64,000 nucleotides of DNA from Phoronis australis (taxonomy: Eukaryota > Phoronida > Phoronidae), in NCBI GenBank assembly GCA_002633005.1, contig NMRA01000080.1, positions 649,291 to 713,290 on the forward strand, written 5' to 3'. The notes beneath the pieces are model-generated. The model worked only from the letters and a program-made list of their open reading frames with translations. It searched no databases and was not told the origin of the DNA. The translations under genes were made by a program, and so were the position numbers. Positions 33,028-42,700 of this stretch are shown one piece after another. Each line of letters starts with the position of its first letter. The first letter of the stretch is position 1.

Positions 33028-33510
33028 TTGTCGTCTGAGGTTAGTATTCGCTGCGATGGTGGTGATGATTTAGCACAGAAAATTTGTGCTGGCGAGGTCT
33101 TTACTGGTGTTTGGGATTCTGCTGAAAGTTTTGTATCGGTGACTGAGACGTCTACCCGTTGGCCTGTCGCGATTTTGCGGAATACTGCTTCTGCTCAGAC
33201 TTTGTTGTTAGAGGGCGTGGTTCCTTCGGCTGAGTTTACCTCCTCTGAAATTCAAGTTTCACTTTCTGTTATCGGTCTTAGCATCAGTGTACCTCAGCAT
33301 GAAGTTATTATCACATCATATTTGTTTACAGGCCACATTTCTGTAGGTGTTAGGTCCCATTTGCCCGTTCACGGTATATCTTAGTTGTTTGGAAATGATG
33401 TTATGGATAGTTACGTGACTGTTAGACCTATGATGGTCGATGAACCAATCCCTGTAGACGATTGTGATAATTCAACTTCGTCTTGTGCACTTACTAGACC
33501 TAAGTCTAAA
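33028..33510 (+). pseudogene. Retroelement protease remnant
   Basis: Open to 33384, then a stop. A WPVAILRNTAS segment aligns with the family's catalytic region, in which D-T/S-G should appear; here it reads N-T-A, so the active-site Asp is lost. The following GHISVGVRSHLPVHGI strand and a GND motif after the stop fit the same family. Confidence 0.6.
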
Positions 33511-33639
33511 GGCAGGTAAGGAAAGTGAGTGCGATATAGATTATGATTTTGATAGTTCAGTAGTTTGAGGGTGTGTCTGATTCTACCGGCAAGTACATGT
33601 ATTCACGCTGCTAAGAATGGAACGTTAGCAAGATGGTGT

Positions 33640-34980
33640 TCTAGCGTCTGTGTACAGTCAAGCTCTTTCGGATGAGGAGGCTGATAAAGTTGCTGTCTGT
33701 TATTATCTGAAAGGTGGTCTTTTGATGCTTAAATGGGGACCATCAGACGTTTTTTCTGTTGATTCTTGGCATTTAGTGCTCCAGTTAGAGTTACCTGGGG
33801 AATACCCCCAGGAGATGCTGTACTTGGCTCATAAGGGACCAATGGCTGGTCACTTTGGAATTAATAAGACCAAAGATCGTGTTCTGGAGTCTTTTCTTTT
33901 GGCCCGATATTGATAGGGATGTTATAATTTTTTGTAGAACTTGTCATGTGTGCCAGTTGGTAGAAAACCCACATTAGACTTCATCGATTTATTCCTAAAG
34001 CTCCCTTTAACCAATTCCTGCGTCTAGCGAGCCATTTAGTCATGTCGTTGTGGATTGCGTCGACCCACTGCCTAAAACGAAAACGTGGAACCAATAATGA
34101 TTGACTGTGATGTGTGGTTCTACACGTTTTTCTGAAGCTAATCCGCTTAGGAAAATAACTGCATCACAGGCACTAAAGACTTTGGTTAAGTTCTTTACTT
34201 TGGTTGGCCTTCCTCAGTTCAGTCTACCCAAAGGTCAAACTTTATGTCTGGATTATTTCAGCAGTTTCTGTATTTGTTGAAAATTGACCAGCGTGTTTCC
34301 AGCGCTCATCTCCGCGAGTCGGAGGGGGTTCTTGAAAGGTTTCATCAAACTTTTAAGACTATGTTAAAGGCTTATTGTTTGTATCGTAATGAGAATTGGG
34401 ATGAGATAGTTACACTTTTACTGTTGCCACACAGAGTAACAGTGCCGTATTGCCTGGGTTATAGCCCAATTGAGTTGTTTCTTGGGCGTCAACCCCGTGG
34501 TCCGCTTATACTGAAAGAAAGGTAGTTGAGTGATGATCCGCCAGTTGATTTATTGAGCTTATATGTGTCAGATTTGAGAGAGAGATTCTTCGACGTTAGA
34601 ACCGTGGCTCATAAGTATTTGAATGACTATACTCAGACATCTATGAAAACTTGCTTTGATAGCAAAGCTCGTGACAGGCAATTTAGTACAGCTGGTGACA
34701 AAGTGTTGGTTCTTTTACCATTGCCAGGTGTTTTTTGAATGCTTCGTTTTCTGGACCGTATGTGCAGTTGAGAGGAAACCAAGCAATCTTGACTATGTGG
34801 TTTGTGCTCCTGGTCGTGTGAAGAAAAGCAGAGTTTGTCATGAAAACATACTTATAGAGTATAGCGAAAAGTCTGGTGGTCATCATGTTCATAAATCTGT
34901 TGCAACTGTTGAGTCGGGTTATGACGACAGGCAGTCTTGTGGGACCGACTTTGGAGTACTTGCTTTAGGTGTTTAGTTCA
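33640..34980 (+). pseudogene. Retroelement integrase remnant
   Basis: HKGPMAGHFGINKTKDRV carries the two His of the zinc-binding domain, and CRTCHVCQ at about 33934-33957 the two Cys, in a shifted frame. The core continues through degraded sequence to FHQTFKTMLKAYC and LPHRVTVPYCLGYSPIELF (34340-34480). A basic C-terminal segment with KKSRVCHENI follows (34810-34850). There are at least three frame breaks. Confidence 0.75.
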
Positions 34981-35049
34981 GGTTATGTAACTCTTACTAA
35001 GTAACCTACACGAGAAAGTGAGCCATTTGCAAGTTGATCAGCAACAATT

Positions 35050-36960
35050 AAGGTATCTTAAGGGAGTTCAGTGAATTGTTTCCAGATGTGCCTTGAGTGA
35101 ATAGTGTTCTGTTTCGTGTTGGTGATGTTGGAAATGCTGATCAAGTTAAGCAGCACCCTTATAGAGTTGCTCCCCCAAGTTGGAGTTGATGAGAAATGAG
35201 GTTCCCCAGTAAACATTCAGGTACTGGGCCAATACTGGCCCTGAAATGTCTTATGTATTGGCCCAATGATGTAGGCCAGTACTGGCCCAATAACATTCTG
35301 CACACCTTCCCCATATTGGCCCCGATACAAGATTGCGGTATCGAGCCAGTAAAGGACCAGTACCACGCCATTACTGGGCCAGTACACCAATAACCGGTTT
35401 CGGCCCTGTAAAGGGCCAGTATTGACAGACTGTGTTGGCCCAGTACAGGGCCATTGATGGGCTCCTATTAAGCCAGTACACTAGCTGNCGATCAGAAGCT
35501 GAGAACGTCTGTGGTATAAATCATGTTTTGTATACTCTTACAGACACTGGCATGGCATGCAAAGTGAAAAAATATGAAACTTACCAGAAATCTGAAGTTC
35601 ACTGTGAAAATCTTTCACTATTCTGTTACACACGTTGGTTTCAAACTCTAAACAACTCGAGTGTTCTTCAACGGAAATTTCAAAATGGCGGTTTTTTCAT
35701 GAAGGTCATCTGGTGGAAAGTTTTCTTTAAAAAATAAACTTACACTGTAATACAGCTGCTGGTAATTAACTTTTTATGAAAATTGAAAAGTTTTATTGTC
35801 ACACATCTGATTTTTAAAAAAAATCAAAAGTTTTAGCCTTCCTGTGGGAAAGCCTTTAACTGCCCTCTTGTGTTCAAGTCTGTGTTTACCGGTCCAATAC
35901 CGGCGAGCCGCTATAAGGAAAGTTCACTGGGTTTGTGTCGTGGGGACGGTACTGGGCCATTCGTGGCCCACAAACGTAAACCGGTATACGGTACAAGCGT
36001 TATCAAGCAACAGAAATCCAGTACTGGGCCAATACTGTCATGTTTACTGGGTCAGTATATGTTGGATAATGGAATCATTGTACCTAGTTAGAGTACTGAA
36101 TTGGAGTTCTCCATGTATCCTTGTTTTCAAGTCTGGCAGTTTGGTAATTGGATGTTTGTGACTGATTTAAGGAAATTGAACTGTTCCAATCGAGGTTGAT
36201 GATTGTATTGACCGTGTTGGAAATGCAGCATTTGAAAGTACGGTAAGTTTGATCAGTTAAAAGGTTGTTGGCGGGTTCTACGTGCTGCGCAAGCTAAGAA
36301 GTTGTCGGCGTTTGAAACCCTTGATAGTTTGTAGCAGTATTGTGGTATGCCCTTCGATATGAAAAATGCATCTGGGACTTTTCAGAGATTGATGAATACT
36401 GTATTAAATGGTTTACGTAATGTTCAGGTTTATATTGATGACATTAATAGTTAAAAGTCCTGCATGGGATACATATTTGTGTGATTTGAGGCAACTTTTC
36501 GAGCGTTTGTCTGGTGCTAATTTAACTGTTAATTTGACGAAAGGCGATCTCGGTCATACATGTGTGACGTTTTCAGATCATGCTGTTGGGGGAAGAGAAG
36601 GTGCGACCACGAGAAGCTAAAGCTGAAGCTATTTTGGCTTTTCGTACTTATTCCTGGAAATGGACGGTTTCTTAAGACGTTTTTGTAGAAACTATTCTGA
36701 GTTTATATTACCTTTGACTAGTTTGACTTCAAGTAAAAGGAAGTTTTACAAGTGTGGACTGTTGTATGCCAAAAGACTTTTGAAAACGTGAAGGAAATGT
36801 ACTGTGTAACTAGTCTTCATTTGCTGCTCCGGATTTTTGTAAGCCGCTCAAGTTGGCGGTTGATGCTTCTGATGTTGCAGCAGGCGATGTTTTATTACAG
36901 GAAGATGCGCATGCCGTAGAGCATCCCGTGTTATTTTTCTAAGAAATTCATCAGACAGCT
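35050..36960 (+). pseudogene. Retroelement RT / RNase H remnant, interrupted
   Basis: The RT start, with a QHPYRV motif, lies at 35137-35154 and is cut at 35203. RT resumes at 36052, with the GMPFDMKNASGTFQRLMN helix near 36345 and a YIDDI active-site motif near 36430. The RNase H segment LAVDASDVAAGDVLLQEDA lies at about 36853-36910. Several stops separate the pieces. Confidence 0.8.
35205..36051. mobile_element. Inverted-repeat element nested in the RT
   Basis: An 847-base insertion with ends CCCAGTAAACAT and ATGTTTACTGGG. Both terminal regions are dense in the palindrome-like phrase ACTGGGCCAATACTGGCC. Removing it leaves the RT coding frame continuous at the junction. A single N lies at 35488. 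No transposase is seen. Confidence 0.8.
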
Positions 36961-36984
36961 ACGTCTATCGTTGTGTGTTGAACT

Positions 36985-37232
36985 GGGGACTGTTCCAAGA
37001 AACTGACTTAAGTTCATTTTTGACTTAAGTATAAGATTTGTTTTAACTTCCAAACTTTGAAACTTCCACATTTGGAAAGAGTCAAAATTAAGACAAAACT
37101 TGGCTCTTACATTTAAGTCAAACTTAAGATCTCTTTCCTGATTTGGTTTTGAGACAAAATTAACTTTTATTTTAAAATTTACTAAAATTTAAGATTTGTC
37201 TTAGCTAAGTCAGTTTTGTTGGAACGGGCCCC
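36985..37232. mobile_element. MITE nested in the RNase H region (GGGGCCCGTTCCA ends)
   Basis: A 248-base element with left end GGGGACTGTTCCAAGAAACT and right end (inverted) GGGGCCCGTTCCAACAAAAC, followed inward by ACTGACTTA on both sides. The interior is AT-rich with repeated CTTAAGT motifs. The terminal sequence is shared with the element at 38433-38652. Confidence 0.8.
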
Positions 37233-37299
37233 TGGTCTGTAGCCTTTAGTGGGAAGCTGCGGACCACTTGGGGACACGAGTGATGTCGATGACTAAAGC

Positions 37300-38430
37300 T
37301 CAAATGATGCTGTTGGCGTTCAACGTCGGAGTTGCGGTTCGTCCAAGCCTTCGTCCCTGCATTGTGTTCAATGTCACTTTGTAGAATTTGTCAAGAAAAT
37401 ATTGTAAATAAATAGTAATACTGTACAAAATAACTTGAAGAGTTGTTATATTAGTTTTACAATACCGTAATAGATGGCAATCTTCGGTTAGAGAATTCTT
37501 CAACGCAAATTACGAAAGGATCAATGTACTTGGCTACCAGACGGAGTCGAAGCATTATGCATAGGAGCTTCTGTCCCGTCACTTTGCTCCGTTCATCATC
37601 CAGTATGATCAACCACTCAAGTTTTAGCCGCCCTTAGTGTTCAGGCCTATGGAAAGTTGAATCGTGACAAGTTGTCAATCAACGCCAGAGGTTTCATATT
37701 CCTTTCCACTTAAGCCAGTTTGAGTGAACCTCAAAAGCAAGAAAACAATCGGGCAAGTTCAACAAGTTTATTCTGCAAAGGGCATTGAACAACCACTACT
37801 CGTGAATAACCAGGAGATTCAAGAATGGCACGACGACGTGGAGCTACACGAGTTTCGAGGAAAGGTCAATAGATGGCACTGTACGTTGACCTTTCCACAA
37901 GTGAAAATCGATGAACAGAATAATAACTAATACGAGTATCGACTGTGTTAAATAACTAAAGCACTTAATTCAATAAATCAATTCAGTTTGGCAAGAGATT
38001 CGTTATCAACAGACTGAATAGTTTCTTTGGCTATTTGTTTCTGAAGGAGCTCTATGATCACAAGTACACTCTGAACTTAAAAAACAAGAAGTGAATAGCT
38101 TTAGCACAAGAACAAATAAAACTTCATTTCATAGACAGTTGAGCAAGCAACTAAGCATTACACAGCGAGATTTGGTCGAGATTGCATTGTACACTTCAAT
38201 AAACCAGCAAGTGATGGCACACCTACCAGTAAGATCCCTGTTGTAAGATTATGCAGATCATTATTATAAATTAAGTAATTTATAATAAATTAAATAAATA
38301 AGCTGCCTAAAAAAACGAGACAATGTTGGTCGAAAGATCTAATGTAAATGAATAGCACTCAGTTCCATGTTAAGTGTTAGACGTGGCACGTCTCATAAAT
38401 GATTTGTCACAAACACCTCTAAGCATAACA
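37300..38430. other. 1.1 kb without recognised gene
   Basis: Lies between the end of the retroelement and the 3' side of SLC34. It is AT-rich, with a 68-codon open frame at 37724-37930 that has no recognisable motif. The element's missing 3' end or LTR might be here, but I could not identify it. Confidence 0.4.
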
Positions 38431-38432
38431 AC

Positions 38433-38652
38433 GGGGACCCGTTCCATAAACAAAGATAACCGTACCATCAATTTTGCTGCCGCAGATTTCTCAAGCAAAA
38501 TATGAAGGTGGTATTTCTTAGAGTGATGGCGGAATTTTGATTGAATTTGCAATAACGGTATCTTTTTTATGCAAGACGTAGCGTGTCATTCCCTGACCAC
38601 TGGACAGAATATACATGACCAGCTACGGCCAGTCAGTGATAAAACGGGCCCC
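38433..38652. mobile_element. MITE with GGGGCCCGTT ends
   Basis: A 220-base element: left end GGGGACCCGTTCCATAAA, right end (inverted) GGGGCCCGTTTTATCACT. An inner pair AGATAACCGTA / AACGGTATCT is also inverted. It lies about 120 bases past the SLC34 stop codon, probably in the 3' UTR or just beyond it. Confidence 0.65.
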
Positions 38653-38770
38653 AGCCTAAACTCACATCTCAAAACAGTTTGGCTAGATTAGATGATCAAT
38701 GTTATGGTGCATGATGACAGTATATACAAAATGAGCTGATTGACAAGGACTGATTAAATGCACCCTAAGG

Positions 38771-39777
38771 TCATATACTGGTCTCTTTAATTAACAGATC
38801 GGACGAGCCAGCACTCCAACAGCTAGCCTCCGATTTATTACTATGAAAGCTTACTACAGAATTATTACTCTGAATACTAGCATTTGACACGAGCTCATAC
38901 TGACTAGATTCCACGGACGTGGACTGGCTCGCCGAAACTAGTTTCTTGGGCTTGCAACAACATGGGAAGACACGATGCAGAACTTTGGCAGCTCTCTGAA
39001 TGAGTCGATCAAGCGGATCGAGTGAACGCATGGGCTCTGGTAAGAAGTCCCAGGAGCGGAGCTTGGCAGGCAGTAGGCCAGGACGCTTGTTCTGAATTAT
39101 ATTGATGATGACGACGACCACAATGAGGGTGGCAATGGGGATGGTGACTGATAGGAATGGGACAGTTCCAGCGGATGAGAGCCCAAAGAGGGTGCCGGGG
39201 ACGACGACGAACATGACGAGAAGATAGAACAAAGGGAACCAGCGGTAGTCCGCGGTGATGTTGCCGAGTAGTTTCGCCAGCTTGATCGGCACCCGTCTCA
39301 GTTGTGGGATGGGATAGAAGATGATAATGCCAGAGATGTTGAAGAACAGATGGCAGAGGCCAATTTGGATGGCGGATGGAAGGCGGTCACCGCTGGCGGC
39401 GAGAGCAGCTAGCAGTCCTGTACCCGTGGTGCCTATGTTGGAGCCCAGGGTCAACGGGTACATTCGGTCGATGCTGACGACTCCGATGCCGACAAGCGGG
39501 GTCAGCGCCGAAGTGAAGATGGAGCTGCTCTGCACCAAGATTGTCATGCCGGCACCAACGAGGATAGCGACGTACCCGGTGAGGAATGACAGCTTCCCAG
39601 GAAAGTCGGCGTTGACGGTCTTCTTGATGGCGGAAGCAATGCGTCCCCTGAGGACAGAGTGGAGAATCTTGACCATGAGAATCAGGCAGGCGCAGAGCAG
39701 GAGCAGGGCAAACGCCAACAGGATGATGCCGACAACAGAATCCCCCAGATGGGCGGCGTGCACAAACAGGAAGTTGC
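38771..39777 (-). CDS. SLC34A: SLC34 exon 9 (second repeat and C terminus)
   Basis: 1,007 bases after TCTTTCAG to the TGA at 38773-38771. It encodes the second transport repeat with [17 protein letters not shown] and [15 protein letters not shown], further membrane helices, [13 protein letters not shown] at the start, and the cytoplasmic tail with CCCKPKK and a Ser-rich end. Confidence 0.96.
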
Positions 39778-42700
39778 CTGAAAGAGACGCAACGCGACTT
39801 ACAGGTCTGGTGAAATTAAGTCAATCGCGAAGAAGTAACGGGCAGTTTTATTCTCACTGTCAACAGATTCATGTTGAGAGCACGTAGTCACAACCCAAAC
39901 TCTCAATTTAGAGCAGCACGCCAGTTTAAAATTAAAAACATTTCTTTTTGTAAGACTGTAGGTAACGTAAAACCTGGTGTGTAAGGTCACACACAGCCTT
40001 ACAGGGAAAATAAAGCAATTTCAAAACATAAAAAATGCAATATCCTTGAATAAAAGGACACGCGTCACTTTACTTGTTTTATGAAAATCAGCTTAAGATA
40101 ATAAAACATTGGTAGGCTGAAACCATTCATTGAAAATACTGAATAAATAATGGAGAAAAACAATGCATGTGTTGTGAATATCAAAGTAACGCTTGTGTTC
40201 ACCTCACAATGTAAATAACCCAAATGAGACATAAAAACACCAGGTTTTACAGTATTAGTGAATTCCCACACCAAACAAACACATAATACAAGCTATCCTG
40301 AGCTGGGGAGGAATTTGGAATGCTGTCAGAACCATGTCCACGACTGAAAGACTTCAAAAGAGCTAAAACGATGTTCGATGTTGCATAATAGAATACTTAG
40401 TTCTGTCTTGTGTCTGCTGCATATTTTCTGTACCCCCGGCTAAATTAGAAATGCAATAGGTTAGAATAACAGTGGAAGCCTCAACATATCCCCAATTGAA
40501 GGCGAGCCCAGCACCAACACTTCAACAGACACGCCTCTGAATTAATGATTTATCCCTGAAAGATTCTCAGAACTCATCAACTCTCTAGTGTCCGTGAAAA
40601 CAGTTCAGATTCTTAACTGACTTGTCCTCCGAGACTATCAGATGATGAATAGGTTCCGACACGCATTATTTTTTTCAGTAGATGCTGTCTGGTCTTGTTC
40701 ACAATAGTTTGTATTGACATTTTTCTACGAATGTGAGATGCTGTGAGAACACACGTTGCTTTAATACTGTACAGGTAACACTCAGAGTCATTCTTGCATA
40801 AGATGAATAAAACATTAAGTCTGGCATCCGATACTCACGCTGATGATAAAAATAAACCTTCATTTAAAATTAGCTTACTAGAAACCAGAACAGTGGATGA
40901 CACAAGAAATTTAAATTAATTAGTCAAACTGTTTAACAAAGAATCCTCAGAGGACTGGTCCAAATTGTCCATTGTAACAGAAGTTGAAAAACCAAATAAC
41001 TCGGTACAGAGCACAAATGGTTTGGCACCTGGGGAATGAAACACTATGCCAGCGAAGGTCGTGAACCAGGCTTCCAGCAACTCACTATAACCATACAATT
41101 ACCACGTCAGCAACACTTACATTTCTCAATTCCAACTTTGCGCGTTTCATTGACCAGCCGAGAGCTATTCATCATTTGGAAGACACCGTCGGATGTGGAG
41201 ATATTCTGCTCACTCGACACGTTGACTTCTGTGACAAGCTCCTCATATTTACACCACTCCTGTTGAACAAACATGGGAGATAAACCCTATTCTACTAACA
41301 TGGGAGATAAACCCTATTCTACTAACATGGGAGATAAACCCTATTCTGCAAATATACGGAGGTAATTACTTGTGTCTATCAATTTATCAATGAGCAAGTA
41401 CTGTGCTGGAAAGTAGGCAACTGAAAACCTACGTATGTTGGGTACACCAAACATTAAAAGAATATTCACATAAATGAAGTACAAAAAAATCTACATCGAC
41501 AGTATCAGCCACAATCTAGTGCACTGAGATGGATTCAAATTCCCAACTCTCAACAGAATAGCTGAAAGCCAGTGTGGCCAGTAGCTGAGTATTTAACTGG
41601 TAAGTCACCGGCCTCGATTTCAGTTAATCCTACACCATGGCTGGAAACTACCGTGAGGAATTGGCAACTTCTAATGCAAATTACAAGAAACACTACACAG
41701 TTCGTTGTCATAGAGCTCTGCCGAAAAGTCAATAACTTCACAAAAACACAAAAATGTACTATTGGCCCTAAAATCGATTGCGTCCATTTAATGAAGTTCT
41801 GTATACTTCGTTTTTGCTAAAAGCCTGTTCAAGTCACAAACCAAATTAAAGGAAATGTTATTCTATTAAGACTTCAGCTTGACATCTATTTTTGAAAACA
41901 AAAAAACAGAAATTGATTAAAGCCATCTTGCAGGGCTTGGAATGACCAATGACAAAAAACGCGGAAACTTTTACGGCCCAAATCATGCGCGCTACCCAGC
42001 CTTGAAATGATCGATGAACCTTTCCCCGACAAAAATCGGGAGGACTAAAAAAAAAAAAACGTTACCACCATCGGTAGCATGCGTCTGCGTCCTTTTAGGT
42101 CGCCCGTCGACTCCCAATCCACGCACTTTTGGCTGCAGAGCCATAGTATTTGTCACCGCGGTTTACAGTATCTCGAGACGCCATTGAAAATCCCACCACG
42201 CTATCCCAGATGCCCCGGCGATGTTGACAATTTACGTTCCTCCGAAACATAAAGAGCAACTTCCGCTTTTCGAGGTGAACGTCGTCTGCAACGCCGCGGT
42301 AAGAAAGGAATTTGCCGCGGAAATTTTATATCAAATCCGATTTTTTATGCGGAAATATTATAAAATGCGCGGAAAGAACATTTGAAAAAAGCGGAAATCC
42401 ACGTTTCCGCGGAAAATTCCAAGCCCTGATCTTGAGTAGAGGTCAATCAATTTCCCATCTAATGTCCAATTTGTTAAAAAGAATAAGGCACAACTTTAGT
42501 GGTACAAAACAACAAAAATGCAACAGAATGGAAGGCATACCCAGAAATCAAGACTTAATTAGTCCGAAGAAAATCGAATTTCGAGTCAATTACTTTGATG
42601 AAATTGAATTTCTGACGATGAACTGACAACTAATTTTCACATGCAATCTGAAGCACTTTAGACTCTCATTACTCAACAGTCATAATCAAATCAAGAGTGC

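Larger units (their letters stand above)
32690..37300 (+). mobile_element. Decayed Gmr1-like Ty3/gypsy retrotransposon
   Basis: Domain remnants on the plus strand run in the order Gag zinc knuckle (32880), protease (about 33140-33420), integrase zinc-binding and core (33640-34500), integrase C-terminal part (34660-34980), RT (35050-35203 and 36052-36720), RNase H (36840-36960). The order protease-integrase-RT, with the integrase tail leading straight into the RT start, matches the Gmr1-like Ty3/gypsy group; ordinary Ty3/gypsy elements place RT first. Stops and frameshifts occur throughout, so it is non-functional. I could not find LTRs or Gag proper, and the outer limits are approximate. Two inverted-repeat elements have inserted into it. 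It lies between the lipase and SLC34 genes. Confidence 0.8.

Noticed and set aside
33934-33957. Zinc-finger-like CRTCHVCQ as part of a cellular gene
   Set aside because: It is the Cys half of the integrase zinc-binding domain in the decayed retroelement.
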